DNA of 64,000 nucleotides from positions 248,001 through 312,000 of the forward strand of contig JANFNE010000042.1 in NCBI GenBank assembly GCA_024867545.1. Reading direction: 5' to 3'. Made by a program: the position numbers and the translations under genes. Below the pieces are notes generated by a model. That model was not told the origin of the DNA, ran no database searches, and saw nothing but the letters and a program-made list of their open reading frames with translations. Shown piece after piece: positions 1 to 10,140 of this stretch (positions are counted from its first letter, which is position 1; each line of letters starts with the position of its first letter). This DNA is from Phytopythium helicoides. Lineage: Eukaryota; Oomycota; Peronosporomycetes; Pythiales; Pythiaceae.

Positions 1-506
1 TCGGCGACAGCCATGGCGACAATGGCTCCGAGCGCGCTGCTGTAGAGCGTGGTGGCGACGAACGCGGCCGTCGCGGCGCCCGCGACCTGCTTGGTCTTCC
101 TGAGCCCTGAGTAGTGCACGCCGGCGCTGACCGCGTGCAGGAACACGAGCGGGAGCGTGATGACCAGCAGCGCGTTGGAGAAGAGCTGCCCGGGCAGCAC
201 CGCGAGCCAAATGGCCGGCGCCGAGTCGCCGACGCCCAGCTGCGCGAGCACGATGGCCACCACGACGCCCGCGAGCGCGCCGACCGCCACCCAGACCGCC
301 TTGACGTGCGCGAGCTCCTGGTCGCGCGTCACCTCGCGCGAGTTGGCGCTCAGCAGCTGCCGCACGTCGCGGACGCGGAAGTGGCCGCTCGAGTTCCGCT
401 CCTCGCGCGTCTCCAGCAGCGGCGCGGGCGTCGGCGCGCCCGCCAGGACGGGGACGAAGGAGGACGCGGACGCCGCCAGGGGGCCGCGCGCGTCTGCGGC
501 CGTCAT
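1..506 (-). CDS. Dicarboxylate/amino acid:cation symporter paralogue, 5' part (runs off the left edge)
   Basis: The minus-strand frame opens with ATG at 506 and stays open for 168 codons to the window edge. The first about 70 residues are a soluble N-terminus rich in Ala, Pro and Arg. A first membrane segment follows at about residues 71-93, then a Trp-Leu-Ala-x-Leu-Pro-Gly-x-Leu-Phe stretch and further hydrophobic helices. The same order (W-I-A-L-P-G-N-L-F, then a helix with Pro-x-Val-Phe) occurs in the full symporter at 32367-34070, so I assign it to the SLC1/GltPh (DAACS) family. That family couples uptake of acidic or neutral amino acids, or dicarboxylates, to Na+ or H+ in the plasma membrane. 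The substrate-binding C-terminal half lies outside the window, so specificity cannot be judged. The paralogue points away from its relative, with the tRNA array between them. Confidence 0.75.
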   Translation of the reverse strand, partial: MTAADARGPLAASASSFVPVLAGAPTPAPLLETREERNSSGHFRVRDVRQLLSANSREVTRDQELAHVKAVWVAVGALAGVVVAIVLAQLGVGDSAPAIWLAVLPGQLFSNALLVITLPLVFLHAVSAGVHYSGLRKTKQVAGAATAAFVATTLYSSALGAIVAMAVA

Positions 507-709
507 GGAGCGCGGGGGAGCTGGTCGCGGACTGGCGTCGGTCTCATCCTGCGCCACCTGGTGAAGAGGAGCGGCGCCATGTAGGGACGAGGCACGGCGG
601 ACTTTTGACGCGGGTAGGTATCGGCCAATTGGGAGAGAAAGGGGACGCGATTGGCTGGAAATGCTGTTGTTTTTTTTTTTTGGTGGAGAATCCCACGAAC
701 TGCCAACGT
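507..709. other. Gap between symporter 5' end and Gypsy relic
   Basis: Presumed 5' leader and promoter region of the left-edge symporter. It contains a long T homopolymer around 669-681. No LTR of the adjacent Gypsy relic is recognisable here. Confidence 0.4.
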
Positions 710-1221
710 TTATGGCTTACATAGTCCGCCGCTACAGTTGCTGTGGTGGATCTGGTTGCTAATGGTCGTGCTCGATTCTCGCAGAAACCTCGCCACGCCA
801 ATGCTTGGTTTGTCTGGACCGCTTTTGTATATTTTTTTCTGCCGTTCATGTTCAATTGCATCCCGCAAACCATCGTCTCTCGTCTGGTCTACATACTGGG
901 CCAAAAGTGGTGGTACATCCTCTAGAATGTTGTTAAAGGTTCCCATGATGATTCAATCTTTTCCACCCCTTGCCATTTTACCTTGATCTCATATGCATTC
1001 ACCTCATTATTGAATCTGTGATCCACGAGCTCGTCTACTGCAAGCAAAGTGCATTGAGAGGCTACATGCTCCAGCAACTCAGTCGTGATATTGAGGGATT
1101 CATCTGCATATAATTTCAGTGGCGAAGGGTGCACGTTGCAAATTTTCCACGTGACTAAGCGCTCAACCGTGAAGTAATACTTTGCGCTAGCTGTAACTCT
1201 GAATGGACCGACCGAAGTCAC
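710..1221 (-). pseudogene. Gypsy pol C-terminus with chromodomain (frameshifted)
   Basis: Two overlapping minus-strand frames (922-1221 and 710-946) join by a frameshift near 930. The first carries V-D-H-R-F, then Y-E-I-K-V-K-W-Q-G and S-S-W-E-P, the aromatic-cage and W-x-x-W-E-P signature of retrotransposon chromodomains. The second continues with the usual short tail (D-V-P-P-L-L-A-Q-Y-V). In intact elements this domain guides integration to particular chromatin. Confidence 0.75.
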
Positions 1222-1352
1222 AAGGAGTTTGTTTTTGTGCAGCTTTTCATCAACTCTGGAACATAAAACTTAACCACCAATCGAGAAATTCACTGGTTGG
1301 TCATAGTGTATCTGTTGCGAGAACGTTCAGCCTGAACTTGCCGCTTTGCTTG

Positions 1353-1619
1353 CTATTGCTGGTGCATCCGCCGAAAGCTGGTACGTAAATGCTCAATTTG
1401 CTTTTCGATATGTGGTTGCTCAGGTGGGAGCGTGGCAACCTTCTCCTTTTTCCCTGTGAAAAACACGGTATCTAACATAGGCGGGCAAGGGAGACCTGTA
1501 AACAACTCGATCGGTGCCTTCCCCGCCAAAGTTTCCACTGATGAATGGTTTATGCTTGCTTGTGCGAGTGGTAGAAGGTAAAGCCAATCATGCATGCTTG
1601 CGCGAAATTCTAGAGTCAA
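1353..1619 (-). pseudogene. Gypsy integrase C-terminal fragment
   Basis: This 88-codon minus-strand frame contains W-L-Y-L-L-P-L-A-Q-A-S-I-N-H and A-P-I-E-L-F-T-G-L-P, matching the segment that follows the catalytic Glu in oomycete Gypsy integrases. The catalytic core expected just upstream is missing because foreign sequence starts at about 1620. Confidence 0.7.
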
Positions 1620-1639
1620 TGCTCGTAAAAAAAATTACC

Positions 1640-2480
1640 AAACGATTCAGGCAGCGTTAGTCATTACGTAACATGTATCCGTAACGTGCTCTGTGATGTT
1701 GTTTGTAATACAATGTGCGTACATCGTACACCCTGCATATGTATACAAAATATGCCAGCTGTACATTTCGGCATGTATAGTCATACATGTGCAATTGTTG
1801 GACCGTCCTACCGGTTCCCACCGCCACTTCAGACCAAACGACGACATTATGGCCAAGTGCGACGGTGTCGTGTGCACCTTTCCGGGATGTCGGCGCCACG
1901 ACGCTGACCACGCAACGTTTCATGAGTCACTTCATCGCACATTTAAAGTCCGGTGATGTGTACTCAAAGAAACACTGCGGCATGTACGAGCGCGCCGTGA
2001 CAGACCCGGAGTGCCTTGACCACTCTAAGAGGTCGAAAACATTCCTTCAGATGCTTCTGCATAAGGTACTCGGCGCGCTCGAGGCGACCAACGAGCGGCT
2101 TGATCGCGTTGAGGCAGCGATGCTCGAGCACCGTAAGGGCCGACCACCGCCACTTCGAATCCGACGGATCGCTCAGACCGTGATGCCCACAACAACAACA
2201 GCGGTCGTGAAGAACATGACGCCAGCGACGACAGCAGCGGTCTAGAAGAACAAGACGACAGCGAGGGCGATGAAAGCTTTCAGATGGCCGAAGACGATTC
2301 GCCTAGTCCATCGATGCCCCCTTCGCCGCCTCGCAAACGCCGTCGTCGCGGAGTACATGAGCTGTCCTCGCTTCTGGGCTAAATCAGTTAATACATCGTC
2401 TTTTGACTGAATTATGTTGATATAAATGAAATACATACTCTAGCCGCATTGGGATTACTCAATACACTTCAGACACCGAT
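1640..2480 (+). other. Foreign insert inside the Gypsy integrase, with coding-like plus-strand fragments
   Basis: This stretch separates the integrase zinc-binding region (2498-2935) from its C-terminal part (1353-1619) and is unlike Gypsy sequence. On the plus strand, fragments in more than one frame look like one decayed or spliced gene. A piece beginning with ATG near 1848 has several Cys and His (C-D-G-V-V-C-T-F-P-G-C). A helical segment of about 60 residues follows (to about 2160). Then come Glu/Asp/Ser-rich sequence and a basic P-P-R-K-R-R-R-R nuclear-localisation-like cluster, ending at TAA 2380-2382. I could not find convincing terminal inverted repeats, so the element type is unknown. 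Possibilities are a non-autonomous DNA transposon carrying a host gene piece, or a retrogene. Confidence 0.35.
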
Positions 2481-2497
2481 GACGGATCGTTTACAGG

Positions 2498-2935
2498 CTA
2501 CACAAGAGCTACATGTGAAAGTAGGTTACTGTCCGGTTGTTTCGCGACGTGTACTATACTGCATTTAGATAGTGCTGTACTTGTACGGATGCGTTTTGTC
2601 ATTAATTTTAAAAACGGATGCATGATGTCTTTTCCATCAAAAAAATCCCAGTGCACAGTTGCATTGCGGTCGTATGAATGGTGCGTCTCACTGAATGGTC
2701 TCGGTATGATTTTCCTCCCTTGACATGTAAAAAAAAGTTGGCACTGGCGGTAGAATACTCGTACAGCATCGCCTAGACTCCATATTGCATATAGGCGTCG
2801 CAAATGCGACTCCATGACGTTCATTTCACGGTGGCCGGCCGAGCCACAGTGCGATATGATCACTAGTCGCTGTATCAAAGAATCGGCCTCCGTCGGAATC
2901 CATACCTGTTCATCCTCACGCCAAATTTTTCCCAT
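2498..2935 (-). pseudogene. Gypsy integrase zinc-binding region
   Basis: The minus-strand frame shows S-H-C-G-S-A-G-H-R, a region with Cys residues (R-Q-C-Q-L-F-F-T-C-Q-G-R-K) and then V-H-W-D-F-F, corresponding to the HHCC-like N-terminal domain of integrase and the start of its catalytic fold. A run of A (T-run on the reverse strand) near the second Cys pair and others downstream probably caused the frameshifts. Confidence 0.65.
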
Positions 2936-3364
2936 CTTTTTGTGCTTCTGATGGTGGAGAATGGTTTCCCTGAATGTCAGCTATTTCGTCAAGAGTAGGC
3001 TACAAAAATCCATCATCATCAAGTCGTCGTGTTGGCATTGGCTCTACACGCTGTTTTTTTTTTTACGTTTCTGGTCACTGTCCTTGTCTGCACTCTTACG
3101 CTTTCTCCGGTAAGTAAAACTTCGGGCAGAGCACCAAACATGGCGGAGAATCTTACCACCCCGTCGTGACATCAAATCTGTCCAAAAGTTGTGGATCCCT
3201 TCGATGTGTTCATGTGTGTATCTGTTCTTGAGAAATGGCTAACCAACAATCTACTTCTGACATGCTTCTTCAACTATTTGCTTGGTGCGAATTGATGAAT
3301 GATGTTCCGATGATCACAGTATAGCTTAAATTTCTGAGGCCTCAAGAGCAAGTATTTAAGGTGA

Positions 3365-3766
3365 TCACAAGCGTGAACAACAGGATACAATTCTATATCT
3401 ATAACGCTCCAATATAGCGCTAATCCTGTGAATTATCCGCCCATGCAGAGCAGGAGTTCGTGGATTTGCTCTTGGATAGGTGTACCACGTTTCCACGACG
3501 TAGCTTGCAACTCCACCAACCCCTATCCAGTGTCCGATGCATTCATCAGAACCCATAATTGTTTTGCTAGGCCAGGGTAGGAAAGCATCGCTGAGTTGGG
3601 CAACCAAGTACTTTACTGCTTCGAAACTGTCAATTTCAGCGTCAGTGAGTACTATTGCTACTCCCGAGGCTGCTCGTTTGCTGCGCGACATCTCGCTCAA
3701 CCCCTCATCCAGACGCTGTTGAAGCAGCCGAGCAACAGGCGCATAATGCACAAGACCGTCCGTCAT
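3365..3766 (-). pseudogene. Gypsy RT connection / RNase H-like fragment
   Basis: This minus-strand frame begins W-M-T-D-G-L-V-H-Y-A-P, continuing the RT frame after a frameshift at about 3760. It then shows Q-Q-R-L-D-E-G-L and a K-T-I-M-G-S-D-E segment that corresponds to the start of the RNase H domain. The rest drifts out of frame. Confidence 0.55.
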
Positions 3767-4163
3767 CCAGTTCGTTGCGTAAAAATTGCTGTAATTCTGC
3801 CACCGTTGACGGTAGTGGAATTGCTTGTAGAGCTTCTATTCGCTCTGGGTCGTGACCAATGCCGTGCTCATTAATTATGACACCACATCGCCGAACCTCG
3901 GCCAGAAACAACCTAGATTTCTTTGGGTTCAGTTGTAGACCGTGAGCATCGAGTCGCTTAAAAATTATCTCTATCATGTCGAGTAGTTCGTTAGCTGCAT
4001 CAGCGTATGCTAGTTGGTCGTCTATCCAAACCAATGCGGCCATACGGACTAGATCGCCCAATACTTCTTCAACTGTTGATTGAAAATGTATGGCTCTATC
4101 TTAGTATCCTTGTGGCCCGCTTGTTGGCGTAAAGACACCACGATCGGTAATATACGGAAGCAT
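3705..4163 (-). pseudogene. Gypsy reverse transcriptase fragment
   Basis: From ATG 4163 the frame reads I-T-D-R-G-V-F-T-P-T-S-G-P-Q-G-Y, then an in-frame TAA, then F-Q-S-T-V-E-E-V-L-G-D-L, the catalytic box A-L-V-W-I-D-D, and L-N-P-K-K-S. These are the palm motifs 4-6 of Gypsy RT. The fragment is truncated on its 5' side only about 135 bp from the first repeat of the tRNA array. Confidence 0.75.
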
Positions 4164-4298
4164 TTTTTACCTCTCTCTTTATCCAAAGGAAGTTGCTAGA
4201 ATCCATCCGGAAAGCAAAATCGCCATCGTTTTTTTTTTTTTCTCACTGCATCATACAAGTGCCACTTGTACGCAGGTCGTCATTCGTTGCGTCCTGCG
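4164..4298. other. Junction between Gypsy relic and tRNA array
   Basis: No gene is seen. There is a T homopolymer at about 4229-4240, and the sequence passes directly into the TTGTTTTG microsatellite that opens the array. Confidence 0.4.
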
Positions 4299-4384
4299 TT
4301 GTTTTGTTGTTTTGTTGTTTTGTTGTTTTGTTGTTTTGTTGTTTTGTTGTTTTGTTGTTTTGTTGTTTTGTTGTTTTGTTTGTT
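4299..4384 (+). repeat. Expanded (TTGTTTTG)n microsatellite at the array entrance
   Basis: About ten copies of the octamer TTGTTTTG, roughly twice the four or so copies in ordinary units. It marks the left edge of the array. Confidence 0.85.
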
Positions 4385-4470
4385 TGTGCGTTTGACTTCA
4401 TTGTGCGTGTTGTGGTTGTGTGTGTGTTGGTATGTTGTAGAGCAATGGAGTTGGCGGGTCGGTTCAGGTC

Positions 4471-4495
4471 GGGTCGGGTCGGGTCGGGTCGGGTG
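4471..4495 (+). other. G-quadruplex motif, first of 42
   Basis: Five GGG runs start at 4471, 4476, 4481, 4486 and 4491, each separated by TC. Four G3 tracts with 2-nt loops satisfy the classical G-quadruplex rule. The same motif precedes every tRNA by about 150-170 bp on the sense strand. The copy after the last tRNA is mutated from 29757 on. Confidence 0.8.
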
Positions 4496-4642
4496 GATGG
4501 TGTGGGTGTGTTTTGTGTTTGAGTGTGTTTTGTGTTTGTTGGTGTGTGTTTGTGGCGTGTGTGTGGTGTGTTTGTGGTTTGTTTGTGTGTGTGGTGCGTT
4601 TGCAGTGTGTGTTGGTATATGTGTGATTGTGTGTGTTGTACT

Positions 4643-4714
4643 TCCTCGTTAGTATAGTGGTTAGTATACCCGCCTGTCACGCGGGTGACCCGGGTTCAAT
4701 TCCCGGACGGGGAG
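4643..4714 (+). tRNA. tRNA-Asp(GUC), copy 1
   Basis: A 72-nt cloverleaf: seven acceptor pairs (one T-G), discriminator G, anticodon stem CCCGC/GCGGG, anticodon GTC at 4676-4678, no intron, no encoded CCA. Pol III A box TAGTATAGTGG (4650-4660) and B box GGTTCAATTCC (4693-4703) both fit consensus. T5 terminators lie at 4724-4728, 4734-4738 and 4747-4751. It decodes GAC and GAU. All later copies appear identical to this one. Confidence 0.97.
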
Positions 4715-4723
4715 TTCTCTTTC

Positions 4724-4751
4724 TTTTTCTTCCTTTTTCTCTCTCGTTTTT
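4724..4751 (+). terminator. Triple Pol III terminator behind copy 1
   Basis: Three separate T5 runs start 10, 20 and 33 nt after the tRNA 3' end, giving primary and backup Pol III stop sites. The arrangement recurs after every copy. Confidence 0.8.
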
Positions 4752-5244
4752 ATCGCTTCTTTCCACACACAAAATCGCCCATTCCATTCCACTTCCACTT
4801 CCACTTCACACTCGCTCACCATCGTCAACTCGATACTGACTCGTTTTTGTGCATGTTCATGCCAATCTACGGATGCCTCTCTTCCGCTCTATTGCTCTCT
4901 TTTCTAATGCTGTTGCTTTCTTGGTTGTGCTTGACGTTTTGTGTTTTGTTGTTTTGTTGTTTTGTTGTTTTGTTGTTTTGTTTGTTTGTGCGTTTGACTT
5001 CATTGTGCGTGTTGTGGTTGTGTGTGTGTTGGTATGTTGTAGAGCAATGGAGTTGGCGGGTCGGTTCAGGTCGGGTCGGGTCGGGTCGGGTCGGGTGGAT
5101 GGTGTGGGTGTGTTTTGTGTTTGAGTGTGTTTTGTGTTTGTTGGTGTGTGTTTGTGGCGTGTGTGTGGTGTGTTTGTGGTTTGTTTGTGTGTGTGGTGCG
5201 TTTGCAGTGTGTGTTGGTATATGTGTGATTGTGTGTGTTGTACT

Positions 5245-5316
5245 TCCTCGTTAGTATAGTGGTTAGTATACCCGCCTGTCACGCGGGTGACCCGGGTTCA
5301 ATTCCCGGACGGGGAG
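5245..5316 (+). tRNA. tRNA-Asp(GUC), copy 2
   Basis: 602 bp after copy 1. Confidence 0.97.
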
Positions 5317-5846
5317 TTCTCTTTCTTTTTCTTCCTTTTTCTCTCTCGTTTTTATCGCTTCTTTCCACACACAAAATCGCCCATTCCATTCCACTTCCAC
5401 TTCCACTTCACACTCGCTCACCATCGTCAACTCGATACTGACTCGTTTTTGTGCATGTTCATGCCAATCTACGGATGCCTCTCTTCCGCTCTATTGCTCT
5501 CTTTTCTAATGCTGTTGCTTTCTTGGTTGTGCTTGACGTTTTGTGTTTTGTTGTTTTGTTGTTTTGTTGTTTTGTTGTTTTGTTTGTTTGTGCGTTTGAC
5601 TTCATTGTGCGTGTTGTGGTTGTGTGTGTGTTGGTATGTTGTAGAGCAATGGAGTTGGCGGGTCGGTTCAGGTCGGGTCGGGTCGGGTCGGGTCGGGTGG
5701 ATGGTGTGGGTGTGTTTTGTGTTTGAGTGTGTTTTGTGTTTGTTGGTGTGTGTTTGTGGCGTGTGTGTGGTGTGTTTGTGGTTTGTTTGTGTGTGTGGTG
5801 CGTTTGCAGTGTGTGTTGGTATATGTGTGATTGTGTGTGTTGTACT

Positions 5847-5918
5847 TCCTCGTTAGTATAGTGGTTAGTATACCCGCCTGTCACGCGGGTGACCCGGGTT
5901 CAATTCCCGGACGGGGAG
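5847..5918 (+). tRNA. tRNA-Asp(GUC), copy 3
   Basis: 602 bp after copy 2. Confidence 0.97.
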
Positions 5919-6448
5919 TTCTCTTTCTTTTTCTTCCTTTTTCTCTCTCGTTTTTATCGCTTCTTTCCACACACAAAATCGCCCATTCCATTCCACTTCC
6001 ACTTCCACTTCACACTCGCTCACCATCGTCAACTCGATACTGACTCGTTTTTGTGCATGTTCATGCCAATCTACGGATGCCTCTCTTCCGCTCTATTGCT
6101 CTCTTTTCTAATGCTGTTGCTTTCTTGGTTGTGCTTGACGTTTTGTGTTTTGTTGTTTTGTTGTTTTGTTGTTTTGTTGTTTTGTTTGTTTGTGCGTTTG
6201 ACTTCATTGTGCGTGTTGTGGTTGTGTGTGTGTTGGTATGTTGTAGAGCAATGGAGTTGGCGGGTCGGTTCAGGTCGGGTCGGGTCGGGTCGGGTCGGGT
6301 GGATGGTGTGGGTGTGTTTTGTGTTTGAGTGTGTTTTGTGTTTGTTGGTGTGTGTTTGTGGCGTGTGTGTGGTGTGTTTGTGGTTTGTTTGTGTGTGTGG
6401 TGCGTTTGCAGTGTGTGTTGGTATATGTGTGATTGTGTGTGTTGTACT

Positions 6449-6520
6449 TCCTCGTTAGTATAGTGGTTAGTATACCCGCCTGTCACGCGGGTGACCCGGG
6501 TTCAATTCCCGGACGGGGAG
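6449..6520 (+). tRNA. tRNA-Asp(GUC), copy 4
   Basis: 602 bp after copy 3. Confidence 0.97.
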
Positions 6521-7050
6521 TTCTCTTTCTTTTTCTTCCTTTTTCTCTCTCGTTTTTATCGCTTCTTTCCACACACAAAATCGCCCATTCCATTCCACTT
6601 CCACTTCCACTTCACACTCGCTCACCATCGTCAACTCGATACTGACTCGTTTTTGTGCATGTTCATGCCAATCTACGGATGCCTCTCTTCCGCTCTATTG
6701 CTCTCTTTTCTAATGCTGTTGCTTTCTTGGTTGTGCTTGACGTTTTGTGTTTTGTTGTTTTGTTGTTTTGTTGTTTTGTTGTTTTGTTTGTTTGTGCGTT
6801 TGACTTCATTGTGCGTGTTGTGGTTGTGTGTGTGTTGGTATGTTGTAGAGCAATGGAGTTGGCGGGTCGGTTCAGGTCGGGTCGGGTCGGGTCGGGTCGG
6901 GTGGATGGTGTGGGTGTGTTTTGTGTTTGAGTGTGTTTTGTGTTTGTTGGTGTGTGTTTGTGGCGTGTGTGTGGTGTGTTTGTGGTTTGTTTGTGTGTGT
7001 GGTGCGTTTGCAGTGTGTGTTGGTATATGTGTGATTGTGTGTGTTGTACT

Positions 7051-7122
7051 TCCTCGTTAGTATAGTGGTTAGTATACCCGCCTGTCACGCGGGTGACCCG
7101 GGTTCAATTCCCGGACGGGGAG
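7051..7122 (+). tRNA. tRNA-Asp(GUC), copy 5
   Basis: 602 bp after copy 4. Confidence 0.97.
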
Positions 7123-7652
7123 TTCTCTTTCTTTTTCTTCCTTTTTCTCTCTCGTTTTTATCGCTTCTTTCCACACACAAAATCGCCCATTCCATTCCAC
7201 TTCCACTTCCACTTCACACTCGCTCACCATCGTCAACTCGATACTGACTCGTTTTTGTGCATGTTCATGCCAATCTACGGATGCCTCTCTTCCGCTCTAT
7301 TGCTCTCTTTTCTAATGCTGTTGCTTTCTTGGTTGTGCTTGACGTTTTGTGTTTTGTTGTTTTGTTGTTTTGTTGTTTTGTTGTTTTGTTTGTTTGTGCG
7401 TTTGACTTCATTGTGCGTGTTGTGGTTGTGTGTGTGTTGGTATGTTGTAGAGCAATGGAGTTGGCGGGTCGGTTCAGGTCGGGTCGGGTCGGGTCGGGTC
7501 GGGTGGATGGTGTGGGTGTGTTTTGTGTTTGAGTGTGTTTTGTGTTTGTTGGTGTGTGTTTGTGGCGTGTGTGTGGTGTGTTTGTGGTTTGTTTGTGTGT
7601 GTGGTGCGTTTGCAGTGTGTGTTGGTATATGTGTGATTGTGTGTGTTGTACT

Positions 7653-7724
7653 TCCTCGTTAGTATAGTGGTTAGTATACCCGCCTGTCACGCGGGTGACC
7701 CGGGTTCAATTCCCGGACGGGGAG
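7653..7724 (+). tRNA. tRNA-Asp(GUC), copy 6
   Basis: 602 bp after copy 5. Confidence 0.97.
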
Positions 7725-8254
7725 TTCTCTTTCTTTTTCTTCCTTTTTCTCTCTCGTTTTTATCGCTTCTTTCCACACACAAAATCGCCCATTCCATTCC
7801 ACTTCCACTTCCACTTCACACTCGCTCACCATCGTCAACTCGATACTGACTCGTTTTTGTGCATGTTCATGCCAATCTACGGATGCCTCTCTTCCGCTCT
7901 ATTGCTCTCTTTTCTAATGCTGTTGCTTTCTTGGTTGTGCTTGACGTTTTGTGTTTTGTTGTTTTGTTGTTTTGTTGTTTTGTTGTTTTGTTTGTTTGTG
8001 CGTTTGACTTCATTGTGCGTGTTGTGGTTGTGTGTGTGTTGGTATGTTGTAGAGCAATGGAGTTGGCGGGTCGGTTCAGGTCGGGTCGGGTCGGGTCGGG
8101 TCGGGTGGATGGTGTGGGTGTGTTTTGTGTTTGAGTGTGTTTTGTGTTTGTTGGTGTGTGTTTGTGGCGTGTGTGTGGTGTGTTTGTGGTTTGTTTGTGT
8201 GTGTGGTGCGTTTGCAGTGTGTGTTGGTATATGTGTGATTGTGTGTGTTGTACT

Positions 8255-8326
8255 TCCTCGTTAGTATAGTGGTTAGTATACCCGCCTGTCACGCGGGTGA
8301 CCCGGGTTCAATTCCCGGACGGGGAG
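8255..8326 (+). tRNA. tRNA-Asp(GUC), copy 7
   Basis: 602 bp after copy 6. Confidence 0.97.
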
Positions 8327-8864
8327 TTCTCTTTCTTTTTCTTCCTTTTTCTCTCTCGTTTTTATCGCTTCTTTCCACACACAAAATCGCCCATTCCATT
8401 CCACTTCCACTTCCACTTCACACTCGCTCACCATCGTCAACTCGATACTGACTCGTTTTTGTGCATGTTCATGCCAATCTACGGATGCCTCTCTTCCGCT
8501 CTATTGCTCTCTTTTCTAATGCTGTTGCTTTCTTGGTTGTGCTTGACGTTTTGTGTTTTGTTGTTTTGTTGTTTTGTTGTTTTGTTGTTTTGTTGTTTTG
8601 TTTGTTTGTGCGTTTGACTTCATTGTGCGTGTTGTGGTTGTGTGTGTGTTGGTATGTTGTAGAGCAATGGAGTTGGCGGGTCGGTTCAGGTCGGGTCGGG
8701 TCGGGTCGGGTCGGGTGGATGGTGTGGGTGTGTTTTGTGTTTGAGTGTGTTTTGTGTTTGTTGGTGTGTGTTTGTGGCGTGTGTGTGGTGTGTTTGTGGT
8801 TTGTTTGTGTGTGTGGTGCGTTTGCAGTGTGTGTTGGTATATGTGTGATTGTGTGTGTTGTACT

Positions 8865-8936
8865 TCCTCGTTAGTATAGTGGTTAGTATACCCGCCTGTC
8901 ACGCGGGTGACCCGGGTTCAATTCCCGGACGGGGAG
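8865..8936 (+). tRNA. tRNA-Asp(GUC), copy 8
   Basis: 610 bp after copy 7; the preceding spacer has one extra TTGTTTTG octamer. Confidence 0.97.
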
Positions 8937-9466
8937 TTCTCTTTCTTTTTCTTCCTTTTTCTCTCTCGTTTTTATCGCTTCTTTCCACACACAAAATCGC
9001 CCATTCCATTCCACTTCCACTTCCACTTCACACTCGCTCACCATCGTCAACTCGATACTGACTCGTTTTTGTGCATGTTCATGCCAATCTACGGATGCCT
9101 CTCTTCCGCTCTATTGCTCTCTTTTCTAATGCTGTTGCTTTCTTGGTTGTGCTTGACGTTTTGTGTTTTGTTGTTTTGTTGTTTTGTTGTTTTGTTGTTT
9201 TGTTTGTTTGTGCGTTTGACTTCATTGTGCGTGTTGTGGTTGTGTGTGTGTTGGTATGTTGTAGAGCAATGGAGTTGGCGGGTCGGTTCAGGTCGGGTCG
9301 GGTCGGGTCGGGTCGGGTGGATGGTGTGGGTGTGTTTTGTGTTTGAGTGTGTTTTGTGTTTGTTGGTGTGTGTTTGTGGCGTGTGTGTGGTGTGTTTGTG
9401 GTTTGTTTGTGTGTGTGGTGCGTTTGCAGTGTGTGTTGGTATATGTGTGATTGTGTGTGTTGTACT

Positions 9467-9538
9467 TCCTCGTTAGTATAGTGGTTAGTATACCCGCCTG
9501 TCACGCGGGTGACCCGGGTTCAATTCCCGGACGGGGAG
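9467..9538 (+). tRNA. tRNA-Asp(GUC), copy 9
   Basis: 602 bp after copy 8. Confidence 0.97.
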
Positions 9539-10068
9539 TTCTCTTTCTTTTTCTTCCTTTTTCTCTCTCGTTTTTATCGCTTCTTTCCACACACAAAATC
9601 GCCCATTCCATTCCACTTCCACTTCCACTTCACACTCGCTCACCATCGTCAACTCGATACTGACTCGTTTTTGTGCATGTTCATGCCAATCTACGGATGC
9701 CTCTCTTCCGCTCTATTGCTCTCTTTTCTAATGCTGTTGCTTTCTTGGTTGTGCTTGACGTTTTGTGTTTTGTTGTTTTGTTGTTTTGTTGTTTTGTTGT
9801 TTTGTTTGTTTGTGCGTTTGACTTCATTGTGCGTGTTGTGGTTGTGTGTGTGTTGGTATGTTGTAGAGCAATGGAGTTGGCGGGTCGGTTCAGGTCGGGT
9901 CGGGTCGGGTCGGGTCGGGTGGATGGTGTGGGTGTGTTTTGTGTTTGAGTGTGTTTTGTGTTTGTTGGTGTGTGTTTGTGGCGTGTGTGTGGTGTGTTTG
10001 TGGTTTGTTTGTGTGTGTGGTGCGTTTGCAGTGTGTGTTGGTATATGTGTGATTGTGTGTGTTGTACT

Positions 10069-10140
10069 TCCTCGTTAGTATAGTGGTTAGTATACCCGCC
10101 TGTCACGCGGGTGACCCGGGTTCAATTCCCGGACGGGGAG
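10069..10140 (+). tRNA. tRNA-Asp(GUC), copy 10
   Basis: 602 bp after copy 9. Confidence 0.97.

Larger units (their letters stand above)
710..4163 (-). mobile_element. Degenerate chromodomain-type Ty3/Gypsy retrotransposon relic
   Basis: Reading the minus strand from 4163 towards 710, pieces of a Gypsy pol gene appear in the canonical order: reverse transcriptase with a W-I-D-D catalytic box, connection/RNase H-like sequence, integrase zinc-binding region, integrase C-terminal region, then a chromodomain. The frame is broken repeatedly by stops and frameshifts, so no functional polyprotein can be made. Gag, protease and the 5' part of RT are absent, cut off just before the tRNA array, and I cannot recognise LTRs. 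The integrase core is interrupted at about 1620-2500 by unrelated plus-strand sequence. Chromodomain Gypsy elements are abundant in oomycete genomes. This one is an old, truncated copy. Confidence 0.8.

Noticed and set aside
4299..4384. Telomere or subtelomere
   Set aside because: The octamer TTGTTTTG and GGGTC runs recall telomeric G/T DNA, but ordinary genes lie on both sides and the repeats are short and interspersed.
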